DNA of 64,000 bases from Bradyrhizobium sp. CSA207 (GTDB lineage: Bacteria > Pseudomonadota > Alphaproteobacteria > Rhizobiales > Xanthobacteraceae): the NCBI RefSeq assembly GCF_029051685.1, contig NZ_JAACFT010000003.1:124001-188000 (forward strand). Direction: 5' to 3'. Positions within the stretch are counted from its first letter, which is position 1. Every line of letters starts with the position of its first letter. A model generated the notes under the pieces. The model was given only the letters and a program-made list of their open reading frames with translations, was not told where the DNA came from and searched no databases. Both the position numbers and the translations under genes were made by a program. Positions 16,906-25,607 of the stretch are shown here, in pieces.

Positions 16906-17667
16906 TCAGGCCGGAACGTCGGCGAGCTTCTCGATCGCCGACTTGTGCATGTCGCTCTGCTGCTGGAGCAGGCTGGCGATGGAGGTGTAGCTGCGCATCA
17001 CCTCCACCATGCGGCTCATCTCGCCGACCGAGTTCACGTTCGACTTCTCGATGTAGCCCTGGCGCACGTTCGACCTGGCGTCGGCCTGCGGGGTCGCGGA
17101 GCCGACGTCATAGAGATTGGCGCCGAGCTTGGTCAGCCTGGCCGGATCGTCGAACGAGGCCATGCGGATCTTGCCGCGGATCGAGTCGGTCTTTGCCGTG
17201 CCCTCGAGCACGGTGACGGTGCCGTCGGGTGCGACGTTGATGTCGTGATCGGTCGGTTGGAAGGTGATCGGGCCGCCGGTGCCGAGCACGAGGTTGCCGT
17301 CGGAGGTGACGAGCTGGCCGGTGCTGTTGAGCGAGAACTTGCCATCGCGGGTGTAGCGCTCGCCGCCATTGGCCTGCACAGCGAAAAAGGCGTTACCGTC
17401 GATGGCCATGTCGAGCGGATTATTGGTCGGCTCCATCGGCCCCTGGCCGACGTCGCGGAAGGTGCCACGGTCCTGCACATAGGACACGCGGCGGTCGGAG
17501 CCGACGAAATTGTCCTCGCGTGCGTTCGAGTTGAGATACTCCTCGAACAGAGAATGGTCGGCCTTGAAGCCGTTGGTGTTGGCATTGGCGACGTTGTTGG
17601 CGATGACATCCATCTGCCGTTCCAACGTCATCTGCCGTGACAAGCCGATCAGAAGCGCGTTCTGCAT
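16906..17667 (-). CDS. flgF: Proximal rod protein FlgF
   Basis: FlgF is a proximal rod subunit. The 253-residue protein opens with ALLIGLSRQMTLERQMDVIANNVANANTNGFKAD, contains GNAFFAVQANGGERYTRDGKFSLNSTGQLV, and ends with the rod C-terminal helix (VNSVGEMSRMVEVMRSYTSIASLLQQQ). The ATG at 17667 has GGGGAG at good spacing. A longer frame upstream adds only unconserved residues. It is the first gene of flgF-flgG-flgA-flgH, divergent from fliL. Confidence 0.95.
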   Translation of the reverse strand: MQNALLIGLSRQMTLERQMDVIANNVANANTNGFKADHSLFEEYLNSNAREDNFVGSDRRVSYVQDRGTFRDVGQGPMEPTNNPLDMAIDGNAFFAVQANGGERYTRDGKFSLNSTGQLVTSDGNLVLGTGGPITFQPTDHDINVAPDGTVTVLEGTAKTDSIRGKIRMASFDDPARLTKLGANLYDVGSATPQADARSNVRQGYIEKSNVNSVGEMSRMVEVMRSYTSIASLLQQQSDMHKSAIEKLADVPA

Positions 17668-17924
17668 CGGATCAATCTCCCCTGAGTGGGGCCCGCCGCG
17701 TCGCTCTCCCAAGCGTCTTGGCCAACCCCGTGAACGAGACCGTCAGGTTCTCCCAAACCGTTGGGTCTCGCTCCCTTCTGAGCGAAAGCCGTGCCAACTC
17801 GGAAAATATCGTTATTACAAATACTTGGCTGTTTATCGCGGGCGCCGAGGGGCGGCAGAAAGGGTCTGTTGACCATGTTTGCCCGGCAGAATTTTCCTAG
17901 CTGAGACCCAATCGAAAGATTCCG

Positions 17925-17932
17925 TTAACCAT
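17925..17932 (+). promoter_or_regulatory. CtrA-like half-site between flgF and fliL
   Basis: TTAACCAT lies about 130 bp before fliL in the 386-bp divergent region 17668-18053. The position seven bases upstream reads GAAA rather than TTAA, so only the half-site is good. Nothing else in that gap was recognised. Confidence 0.4.
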
Positions 17933-18053
17933 TATTACCGTAGCGTTTGCGTGCAAGAGGAGCGCATTGCGCTGGGGCATTCGTATCGCGTCATTGTCTG
18001 CCAGGGGGCTTCGCTCTTTCGATCCGACTTAGAGATGAGCGAGCCCGGCAACC

Positions 18054-18554
18054 ATGGCAGAGAATGAAGCGGAAGGCGGTGCAGCCGCCGAAGGGGCAGA
18101 AGCCGCTGCGCCGAAGAACAAGCTCAAGCTCATCATCATGGCCATCGGCCTGCTCGCCATCCTCGGCGGCGGCGCGGCGACCTGGTTCTTCTTCTTTCGT
18201 CACGGCGACGATGAGCATCATGCCGAGGCGGCGGCGCCGCCGAAGCCGCCGGCTTTTGTCGACGTGCCCGACATCATGGTCAACCTCGCCGGCACGCCCG
18301 GGGAGCGCGTGCAATATCTGCGGCTGAAGATCGTGCTGGAGCTGAAGGAAGAGAAGCAGATCGAGGCGATCAAGCCGACGATGCCGCGCGTCACCGACAT
18401 CTTCCAGACCTATGTGCGGGAACTGCGCCCATCCGACCTCAACGGCTCCGCGGGCGTCTTTCGCCTCAAGGAAGAGCTGACCAAGCGCGTCAATGCCGCG
18501 GTCGCGCCGATCCAGGTCGGCGCGGTGCTGTTCAAGGAAGTCGTGATCCAGTGA
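18054..18554 (+). CDS. fliL: Flagellar stator-associated protein FliL
   Basis: FliL is an inner-membrane protein around the stator that affects torque. The 166 residues comprise an acidic/Ala-rich cytoplasmic head, one membrane helix (about 26-48, LIIMAIGLLAILGGGAATWFF), and a periplasmic domain. That domain contains VDVPDIMVNL, YLRLKIVLEL and MPRVTDIFQTYVRELRPSDLNGSAGVFRLKEEL. It heads fliL-fliM-DUF6468-motE, with fliM starting 19 bases after its stop. Confidence 0.95.
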   Translation: MAENEAEGGAAAEGAEAAAPKNKLKLIIMAIGLLAILGGGAATWFFFFRHGDDEHHAEAAAPPKPPAFVDVPDIMVNLAGTPGERVQYLRLKIVLELKEEKQIEAIKPTMPRVTDIFQTYVRELRPSDLNGSAGVFRLKEELTKRVNAAVAPIQVGAVLFKEVVIQ

Positions 18555-18573
18555 ACAGGGTGGACTAGGGATC

Positions 18574-19776
18574 ATGGCGGGCAACGACCAGGTCGATCAG
18601 GATGCAATTGCCGCCCAATGGGAGGCCTCGCTTGATTCCGAGGATCCCGCTGAGGCCGCGAAGGCTGCTTCCGAGAATGAATTGTCCGAGACCATGGCCC
18701 TGCAATGGGCGGCCATGGTCGAGGACGGCAGCCGCGATCTCGGCAGCGGCAAGAACTCCGGCGAGCGCGTGCTGTCGCAGGAGGAGATCGACAATCTCCT
18801 CGGTTTCACCGTCGGCGACGTCACCCTCGACGATCATTCCGGCATTCGCGCGATCATCGATTCGGCGATGGTCTCCTACGAGCGTCTGCCGATGCTCGAA
18901 ATCGTCTTCGACCGCCTGGTGCGGCTGATGACGACCAGCTTGCGCAATTTCACCTCCGACAACGTCGAAGTTTCGCTCGACCGCATCACCTCGGTGCGCT
19001 TCGGCGACTACATGAACTCGATCCCGCTGCCGGCCGTCCTCACCGTCTTCAAGGCCGAGGAGTGGGAAAACTTCGGCATGGCGACGGTCGATTCCAACCT
19101 GATCTACTCGATGATCGACGTGCTGCTCGGCGGCCGCCGCGGCACCAGCCAGCTTCGCATCGAGGGCCGGCCCTACACCACGATCGAGACCGAGCTGGTC
19201 AAGCGCCTGGTCGAGGTGGTCCTGGCCGATGCCGAGCAGGCGTTCCGGCCGCTGTCGCCGGTGACCTTCACGATCGACCGGCTCGAGACCAATCCGCGTT
19301 TCGCCGCGATCAGCCGTCCTGCCAACGCCGCGATCCTGGTGCGCCTGCGCATCGACATGGAAGACCGCGGCGGCAACATCGAACTCCTGTTGCCCTATGC
19401 GACCATCGAACCGATCCGGGGCGTCCTGCTCCAGATGTTCATGGGCGAAAAGTTCGGCCGCGATCAGATCTGGGAAGGCCATTTCGCCACCGAGATCGGG
19501 CAGGCCGAGATCTCCGTCGACGCGGTGCTCTACGAGGCCGACATTCCGCTCAAGCAGCTGATGCGGCTGAAGGTCGGCGACACGTTGCCGCTCGAAATGC
19601 GGGCGGATGCCAACGTCACCGTGCGCTGCGGCGACGTCACCCTTACCGAAGGACGCATGGGCCGGGTCGGCGACCGCGTCGCGATACGGGTGACGAAACC
19701 CCTGCGCAAGCCAAGTACGACACTTGCGATGTTCGAGAAAGTGGACGAGCAGAACAAGATGATGGAGGCCCCATGA
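18574..19776 (+). CDS. fliM: Flagellar motor switch protein FliM
   Basis: FliM is a C-ring switch protein that binds FliG, FliN and phospho-CheY. The 400-residue protein has the switch motif LSQEEIDNLLG at residues 67-77, and the middle domain with VSYERLPMLEIVFDRLVRL, SYLNSIPLP-like, and IDxLLGGRRG. The C-terminal SpoA-like domain is LKQLMRLKVGDTLPL. The CheY-binding motif is normally at the extreme N-terminus. Here about 65 acidic residues precede it. Its stop overlaps the next gene as ATGA. Confidence 0.95.
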   Translation: MAGNDQVDQDAIAAQWEASLDSEDPAEAAKAASENELSETMALQWAAMVEDGSRDLGSGKNSGERVLSQEEIDNLLGFTVGDVTLDDHSGIRAIIDSAMVSYERLPMLEIVFDRLVRLMTTSLRNFTSDNVEVSLDRITSVRFGDYMNSIPLPAVLTVFKAEEWENFGMATVDSNLIYSMIDVLLGGRRGTSQLRIEGRPYTTIETELVKRLVEVVLADAEQAFRPLSPVTFTIDRLETNPRFAAISRPANAAILVRLRIDMEDRGGNIELLLPYATIEPIRGVLLQMFMGEKFGRDQIWEGHFATEIGQAEISVDAVLYEADIPLKQLMRLKVGDTLPLEMRADANVTVRCGDVTLTEGRMGRVGDRVAIRVTKPLRKPSTTLAMFEKVDEQNKMMEAP

Positions 19777-20219
19777 ACCACTCCCTGGGAATGGCGATCG
19801 AGACGCTGGTGGCTATCCTGCTGATGCTCACGATCGGTTACTGTATCCTGCTCAACAAGCGGCTGATGCGGCTGAAGGCGGACGAGCACTCGCTGAAGGC
19901 GGTCATCGCCGAGCTGATCACCGCGACCGAGATCGCCGAGCGCGCGATCGGCGGGCTGAAGCTCGCCGTCCGCGACGTCAACGAGAATCTCGGCAGCCAG
20001 CTCGCCGCCGCCACCCAGATGTCGGACCAGCTCTACAAGCAGCTGGGGGAAGCCGACAACGTGGTGCGGCGTCTCTCCAAGATCGCGATCGCCGCGCGAC
20101 CGGTCACGAATCCGGAAATGGCTGCCGCGCCCGCGGCCAGGCCCTCGGCGGCGAAGGCGGTTGCGGCTGCGGCCGAAGCATTCTCCGAGCGCCGAAGGTC
20201 CAACGGTCTGGCTGCATAA
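19773..20219 (+). CDS. DUF6468-type flagellar-operon membrane protein
   Basis: This 148-residue protein has one N-terminal membrane helix (about 6-28, MAIETLVAILLMLTIGYCILL). A basic stop-transfer (NKRLMRLK), a helical region suited to a coiled coil (about 35-100) and an Ala-rich tail follow. The layout matches the DUF6468 proteins found between fliM and motE in alphaproteobacteria, recalled from genome context rather than searched. Its ATG overlaps the fliM stop. Position and topology suggest a motor- or stator-linked role, but no function is established here. Confidence 0.65.
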   Translation: MNHSLGMAIETLVAILLMLTIGYCILLNKRLMRLKADEHSLKAVIAELITATEIAERAIGGLKLAVRDVNENLGSQLAAATQMSDQLYKQLGEADNVVRRLSKIAIAARPVTNPEMAAAPAARPSAAKAVAAAAEAFSERRRSNGLAA

Positions 20220-20228
20220 AGTCAAGGT

Positions 20229-20990
20229 ATGAAGTCCTTTCGTAACATCCGCGTCATTCCCGTCGTCCTGGTTGCGGTCGCAGGTCTCGCCATGCTGAAG
20301 GTCGCGGGCCTCGCGATCAACGGCGGCTATGTCTTCGACTACAAGCCGAATTCGGCGAAGAAGTCGTGGGCACAGGAGAACCTGAATTTCCCGACCGGGC
20401 GGGAAGACCCCGACATCACGGGATCGACGCATGGTGCGCCGAAGGAGGCGCCCAAGCCGGCCGCGCCCGAGACCAAGCCCGAGGGCACCGTGGTCAAGGT
20501 CGAGGAGTCCCAACCGCAGGTCTCGGCCTCGGAGCGCGCGATCCTGGAGCGGCTGCAGTCGCGCCGCCAGGAGATCGAGGCCCGCCAGCGCGAGATCGAC
20601 ATCCGCGAGAGCCTGTTGAAGTCGGCCGAGAAGCGCATCGAGAACAAGGTCGAGGAGATGAAGGCGGTGGAATCCCGCATCTCCACCACCCAGGCCGAGC
20701 AGAAGGCCGCCGAAGCCCAGCGCATGAAGGGCCTCGTGACCATGTATGAAGGCATGAAGCCCAAGGACGCTGCGCGGGTGTTCGACCGGCTGGAGATGGG
20801 CGTGCTAATCGAGATCGCCTCGCAAATCGCCCCGCGAAAGATGTCGGACATCCTCGGCCTGATGTCGTCCGAGGCCGCCGAGCGGCTGACGGTCGAGATG
20901 GCGCGGCGTGCCAATGGCGGCGGAGACCAGTCCGCCTCGGCCGGAGATCTCCCGAAGATCGATGGCAAGCCGACGCAAAAGCCGAATTGA
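20229..20990 (+). CDS. motE: MotE-like flagellar motor chaperone (MgtE-N domain)
   Basis: The 253-residue protein has an N-terminal signal/anchor (about 9-28, VIPVVLVAVAGLAMLKVAGLA) and a Pro/Lys-rich linker. A long coiled coil (about 95-160) follows, then an MgtE-N-like domain with KGLVTMYEGMKPKDAARVFDRL and APRKMSDILGLMSSEAAERLT. In Sinorhizobium, MotE is a periplasmic chaperone for MotC. It starts nine bases after the DUF6468 stop and is followed by the giant TPR gene, which may be its partner. Confidence 0.75.
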   Translation: MKSFRNIRVIPVVLVAVAGLAMLKVAGLAINGGYVFDYKPNSAKKSWAQENLNFPTGREDPDITGSTHGAPKEAPKPAAPETKPEGTVVKVEESQPQVSASERAILERLQSRRQEIEARQREIDIRESLLKSAEKRIENKVEEMKAVESRISTTQAEQKAAEAQRMKGLVTMYEGMKPKDAARVFDRLEMGVLIEIASQIAPRKMSDILGLMSSEAAERLTVEMARRANGGGDQSASAGDLPKIDGKPTQKPN

Positions 20991-21000
20991 GGGCTCATAC

Positions 21001-21015
21001 TTAAGAAGTCCTTAA
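21001..21015 (+). promoter_or_regulatory. CtrA-like site upstream of the large TPR gene
   Basis: TTAA at 21001 and TTAA at 21012 are separated by exactly 7 bases, an exact match to the CtrA box spacing. It lies between motE and the TPR gene, about 70 bp before the likely start, and would allow the TPR gene to be expressed separately from fliL-motE. Confidence 0.5.
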
Positions 21016-21083
21016 TTGCCAAAATCTACAGTTCACGGAACGGGCCGGCGCCAGTGCCGGCATGGACGGTCGAACCGGAAGAA

Positions 21084-24000
21084 ATGCCGCCAATGGCGCG
21101 AGAGGCTGCCGCTGGATTGTTGTCGCGAGCCCGCGCCATGGCGCGAGGACTGTCGCGCCATGTCCGCAAGGCGCCCGTGCTGGCAGCCTGCCTTCTGATC
21201 GGCCTCAGCGCGGCTGCCCGTGCCGCCGACCCGATCCGCGGCGAGGCGACTTTCGCGGCCGGCGGCGGCTTTGCCCGTCTCGTGATCAAGCTCGGCGAGG
21301 ATGTTCCCTCCGAGGTGACGACCGCGGGCTCGATCCTCATCATCCGTTTCGATCGCCCCGTCGACGTTCCCGTCGACCGCGTTCCGGAGGGCGCGCCCGA
21401 CTACGTCAACTCCGCCCGGCGCGATCCCGACGGCGGTGCGATCCGGTTGTCGCTGGCGCGGCGTGTCACCGTCAACACCATGAATGCAGGTGAGCGCACC
21501 TTCGTCGACCTGCTGCCGGAGGGCTGGAAGGGACCGCCGCCGAGCCTGCCCATGGACGTCGTCAAGGAGCTCGCCGAACGGGCGCGCGTCGCCGAGCGGG
21601 CGCTGCGCGCCCAGCGTGCCGCGGCCGAGAGCAAAAAGCGTCCGACGATCCGCGTGCGTGCCTCGGTGCAACCGACCTTCGTGCGTTTCGTGTTCGAAAT
21701 GCCCGACGGCGTCGGGGTCTCCTCCGTGCTCAACGAACAGAAGCTCACGCTGGCCTTTAACGCCAACCTCAATTTCGATCTTGCCGATGCCGTCGTGGCG
21801 GCGCCGCCGAACGTGGCCTCGATCAAGCAGAGGGCCGACATTGACCAGACCGCGGTCGAGATATCGCTGATCGGCGATTCCGACGTGCACTCCTTCCGCG
21901 ACGAGAAGAATTACGTCGTCGACATCGCCTTCCAGCCGGACAAGGGCAAGACGCCCGAGGCGCCGATCGCGCAGGCCAAGCCGGCCGGTCACGGACCGGC
22001 ACCGGCTGCTGAAAAGCCGGCGGCCGAGAAGAAAGACGCCCATCGCGAGATCATCCCGCCGACGTCCGAGACGATCGCGCGCGAAGCCAAGATCGACGTC
22101 AAGCCGGAATCCCTCGTTGCAGCGCCGCCTGCGGAAGCTCCGAAACCAGCACCGGCACCGGTTGCGGCCGCGCCCGAAGCTGCGCACGCTGCCGAAGCGC
22201 CCAAGCCTGCGGCGCCTGTCGCGGAAACTGCGGTTGCGCCCGCCAAGCCGGAGGCGTCTGCGGTCACCGAGGCTCCCAAGGAGGTCGTGAAGGAGCCGGC
22301 CAAGGAAACGATCAAGGACACGATCAACGAAGCGACCAAGGAAACGACCAAGGCTGCCGAGGCTCCGGCCGCGCCGCAGCCTGCCGCGGCCAGCGTCGAT
22401 GCGCGCCGCGACAGCGACGGTCTGCGCGTGACGTTCCCGCTTCAGGTCGCAACGCCTGCGGCAGCGTTCCGCCGCGGCGATACGATCTGGCTGGTGTTCG
22501 ATACGCCAAAACCGATCGACGTCGAGCCGATCCGCGCCAGGGGCGGGGCGATGATCGGCGAGGTCAGCCGCATCCCGCTCAAGAAGGGGCAGGCCGTTCG
22601 CATTCGCCTCACCCGGCCGCTGGTCTACTCGCTGTCGACCGAGGAGGTCGGCAAGGAGACGAACTGGCTGCTGACGCTCGCCGACAAGATCCAGGCGACG
22701 CCGCTGCCGCTGATGATGTCGCGCAACATCACCGATCCCGCGCTCGCCAACATCGCCATTCCCTTCGCCAATCCGGGCCTTCTGCACAAGCTGACCGATC
22801 CCGACGCCGGCGACACGCTCTATATCGTCACCGCGCAGCGGCCGGTCCGCGGCTTCATCAAGCGCCAGGACCTCGTCGATCTCTCGCTGCTGGAATCCGC
22901 GCACGGTATTGCGATCCGGCCAAACTCCGACGAGATCGGGGTTGAGGTCGGGGCCGACAAGGTCATTCTCGGCAAGAAGGGCGGCTTGACGCTGTCGCCG
23001 GTCGACATCTCCGCCGAGCGGGCGCCGACCGCGGTGCGGCCGATCTTCAGTCCAGAAAATTGGCGCAAGGGCCAGTCGGAGAATTTCATCACGCGCCAGG
23101 GCGATCTGATCACGGCGATCGCGGCCGTCGAACCGGCGATGCGCTCGCTGCCGCGGCTCGACCTCGCGCAGTTCTACATGTCACGTGCCATGTATCACGA
23201 GGCCAAGGCCGTCACCGACCTGATGCTGAGCGATCCCCTCAACAAGGAGGAGAGCGGCGCGCTGATCATGCATGCGATCGCAAGCATCCTGATCGGCCGG
23301 CCGGCGCAGGGCCTGAAGGACCTTGCCAATCCCGTGATCGGCAACAGCCACGACTCCCAGCTCTGGAAGGCGCTCGCCTATGCACGCCAGGGCAAATGGG
23401 CCGATGCGCGCGAGAAATTCAAGAACGTCGAATTCGCCATCGCCTCGCTGCCGCTGGACATCCAGCGCATCGTGACGATGGATGCGATGCGCGCCTCGCT
23501 CGAGGTCAAGGACTATGCCGGTGCCTCCAAGCGCCGCGGCGAGATCGAGGTGGTCGGCGTGCCGCCCGAGACGGCGCCCGCCTTTGCGGTGCTGCGCGGC
23601 CGGCTCGCCGAGGCGCTCGGTCACGACAAGGATGCGCTCGACGACTACAAGATCGCGGTCGCCTCGAACGACCGTCAGGCCGCGGCAGAGGCCAAGCAGC
23701 TCGAGGTCGCGCTGCGACAGAAGCGCGACGAGATCAGCAAGGAAGAGGCGCTGGGCGAGCTCGAAACGCTGTCGATGACCTGGCGCGGCGACGCGATCGA
23801 GGTCAAGACGCTCCAGCTGCTGTCGCGGATGTACTCGGAGAACGGGCGCTACCGTGACGCGCTCACCGCGGCACGCACGGCGACCAAACTTCAACCGAAT
23901 GCCGAGGCCTCGCGCCTGGCGCAGGATCTCGCCTCCGACCTGTTCACGCAGATATTCCTGGGGCCGAAAGGCGACGAGTTGCCGCCGATCGAGGCGCTCG

Positions 24001-24827
24001 CGATGTTCTACGAGTTCCGCGAGCTGACGCCGATCGGCCGGCGCGGCGACGAACTGATCCGCCGCCTGGCCGACCGTCTGGCCTCGATCGATCTGCTCGA
24101 CCAGGCTGCCGAGCTCTTGCAATACCAGGTCGACCACCGGCTCGAAGGCGCTGCGCGCGCGCAGGTCGCCGCGCGGCTTTCGATGATCTATCTTGCCAAC
24201 CGCAAGCCCGACATGGCGATTTCGGCGCTGCGCGCGAGCCGCATCAGCGATCTCTCGGGCGAGCTGCGGCAGCAGCGCCTGCTGCTGGAGGCGCGTGCGC
24301 AGAGCGACGTCGGCCGCCATGATCTCGCGCTCGACATCGTCTCCAACGTCTCGGGGCGAGAGGTGCTCCGACTGCGCTCCGACATCTTCTGGGCGGCGCG
24401 GCGCTGGCGTGAATCCGCCGAGCAGCTCGAACTCTATTACGGCGAGCGTTTCCGCGACTTCAAGCCGCTCAATTCGGTGGAGAAGAGCGACGTCATCCGC
24501 GCCGCGGTCGGCTATGCGCTGGCCGACGACTCGATCGGCCTGTCGCGCTTCCGCGAGAAATACGCGCCGCTGATGAGCGAGAGCGCCGACCGGCTCGCCT
24601 TCGACATCGCGAGCAAGCCGGCCGGAGCCTCCAGCGCCGAATTTGCCGAGATCGCCAAGTTGGCTGCCAGCGTCGACACGCTCGACGGCTTCCTGCGCGA
24701 GATGAAGCAGCGCTTCCCCGACGCCACCGCCCGCGCGCCGGCAGCCCCCCAGGCCAAGGACGAAGCCGAGCATACCGGCTCACTGCCGAAGATCCCCGCC
24801 GTGCGGCAGATCAAGATGACGCGGTAG
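21084..24827 (+). CDS. Large periplasmic AMIN-like / TPR protein of the flagellar cluster
   Basis: This protein of about 1247 residues has a signal peptide (VLAACLLIGLSAAARA). Two beta-rich segments follow at about 52-145 and 185-290 (FARLVIKLGEDVP, LIIRFDRPVDVPVD; FVRFVFEMPDGV). Then comes a Pro/Ala/Glu/Lys linker of about 150 residues, and a third beta segment (GDTIWLVFDTPKPIDV, about 440-540). The long helical C-terminal part (about 690-1200) has TPR character (AQFYMSRAMYHEAKAV, ALEVKDYAGASKRRGE). The beta segments look like AMIN-type cell-wall domains. Its place after motE suggests a periplasmic motor or stator scaffold, perhaps filling the role of MotC. The start could also be 21093 or GTG 21054. 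Confidence 0.65.
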   Translation: MPPMAREAAAGLLSRARAMARGLSRHVRKAPVLAACLLIGLSAAARAADPIRGEATFAAGGGFARLVIKLGEDVPSEVTTAGSILIIRFDRPVDVPVDRVPEGAPDYVNSARRDPDGGAIRLSLARRVTVNTMNAGERTFVDLLPEGWKGPPPSLPMDVVKELAERARVAERALRAQRAAAESKKRPTIRVRASVQPTFVRFVFEMPDGVGVSSVLNEQKLTLAFNANLNFDLADAVVAAPPNVASIKQRADIDQTAVEISLIGDSDVHSFRDEKNYVVDIAFQPDKGKTPEAPIAQAKPAGHGPAPAAEKPAAEKKDAHREIIPPTSETIAREAKIDVKPESLVAAPPAEAPKPAPAPVAAAPEAAHAAEAPKPAAPVAETAVAPAKPEASAVTEAPKEVVKEPAKETIKDTINEATKETTKAAEAPAAPQPAAASVDARRDSDGLRVTFPLQVATPAAAFRRGDTIWLVFDTPKPIDVEPIRARGGAMIGEVSRIPLKKGQAVRIRLTRPLVYSLSTEEVGKETNWLLTLADKIQATPLPLMMSRNITDPALANIAIPFANPGLLHKLTDPDAGDTLYIVTAQRPVRGFIKRQDLVDLSLLESAHGIAIRPNSDEIGVEVGADKVILGKKGGLTLSPVDISAERAPTAVRPIFSPENWRKGQSENFITRQGDLITAIAAVEPAMRSLPRLDLAQFYMSRAMYHEAKAVTDLMLSDPLNKEESGALIMHAIASILIGRPAQGLKDLANPVIGNSHDSQLWKALAYARQGKWADAREKFKNVEFAIASLPLDIQRIVTMDAMRASLEVKDYAGASKRRGEIEVVGVPPETAPAFAVLRGRLAEALGHDKDALDDYKIAVASNDRQAAAEAKQLEVALRQKRDEISKEEALGELETLSMTWRGDAIEVKTLQLLSRMYSENGRYRDALTAARTATKLQPNAEASRLAQDLASDLFTQIFLGPKGDELPPIEALAMFYEFRELTPIGRRGDELIRRLADRLASIDLLDQAAELLQYQVDHRLEGAARAQVAARLSMIYLANRKPDMAISALRASRISDLSGELRQQRLLLEARAQSDVGRHDLALDIVSNVSGREVLRLRSDIFWAARRWRESAEQLELYYGERFRDFKPLNSVEKSDVIRAAVGYALADDSIGLSRFREKYAPLMSESADRLAFDIASKPAGASSAEFAEIAKLAASVDTLDGFLREMKQRFPDATARAPAAPQAKDEAEHTGSLPKIPAVRQIKMTR

Positions 24828-24854
24828 GGTGCCGCGCGAACGCCCTTCCGGCCG

Positions 24855-25607
24855 CTAGCCCCCGTAGCTCTGCACCAGACTCCCCGCTACCAGCGACCAG
24901 CCGTCGACCAGCACGAAGAAGATCAGCTTGAACGGCAGCGAGATCGTCGCGGGCGGCAGCATCATCATGCCCATCGACATCAGCACGGATGCGACGACGA
25001 GATCGATGATCAGGAACGGCAGGAACAGGAGGAAGCCGATCTCGAAGGCGCGCTTCAGCTCGGAGATCATGAAGGCGGGGACGAGGATGCGCAGGCCGAG
25101 TTCGTCGGGTGTGGTCGGCGGCGGCTCGCCCGAGAGATCAAGGAACAGCTTCAGGTCCTTCTCGCGCACGTTCTTCTGCATGAAGCCGCGCAGGGGCACC
25201 GAGGCCCGCTGGAGCGCGTCCTCGACGCCGAGCTGGTTGGCGACGAGTGGGCGAATGCCGTCGTCGTAGGATTTTTGCAGGACGGGGCCCATCACGAAGA
25301 AGGTGAGGAACATCGCCAGCGCGATGATCACCGAGTTCGGCGGCGCGGTCGCGGTGCCCATCGCTGTGCGCAACAGCGACAGCACGACCACGATGCGCGT
25401 GAACGACGTCATCATGATCAGGATCGACGGCGCGATCGACAGCACCGTGAGCAGCGCGATGAGCTGGATCGCGCGCTCGGTGACGCCGCCGCCCTGGCTG
25501 CCGAGATTGATGCTGATGTCCTGCGCATGCGCAGGGCTTGCGAGCGAGGCCGCGCCGATCAGGACAGAAAGAAGAAGAACTCTACGCGGGAGGGCCGGCA
25601 GCCTCAC
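24855..25607 (-). CDS. fliP: Flagellar export gate protein FliP
   Basis: FliP is the core of the FliP-Q-R export gate. The 250-residue protein has a signal peptide (LLLSVLIGAASLASPAHA) and family motifs SIAPSILIMMTSFTRIVVVLSLLR, PPNSVIIALAMFLTFFVMGP, LVPAFMISELKRAFEIGFLLFLPFLIIDLVV and VLMSMGMMMLPPATISLPFKLIFF. The start is a GTG that overlaps the fliO stop as GTGA. The frame extends far upstream, but that part is the shadow of fliO. Confidence 0.95.
   Translation of the reverse strand: MRLPALPRRVLLLSVLIGAASLASPAHAQDISINLGSQGGGVTERAIQLIALLTVLSIAPSILIMMTSFTRIVVVLSLLRTAMGTATAPPNSVIIALAMFLTFFVMGPVLQKSYDDGIRPLVANQLGVEDALQRASVPLRGFMQKNVREKDLKLFLDLSGEPPPTTPDELGLRILVPAFMISELKRAFEIGFLLFLPFLIIDLVVASVLMSMGMMMLPPATISLPFKLIFFVLVDGWSLVAGSLVQSYGG

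Noticed and set aside
18705-19772. Long plus-strand frame overlapping fliM that joins the DUF6468 gene
   Set aside because: The upstream part is the +1 shadow of fliM, rich in Arg/Gly/His. Only the part from 19773 has a family-like protein and a coupled ATG.
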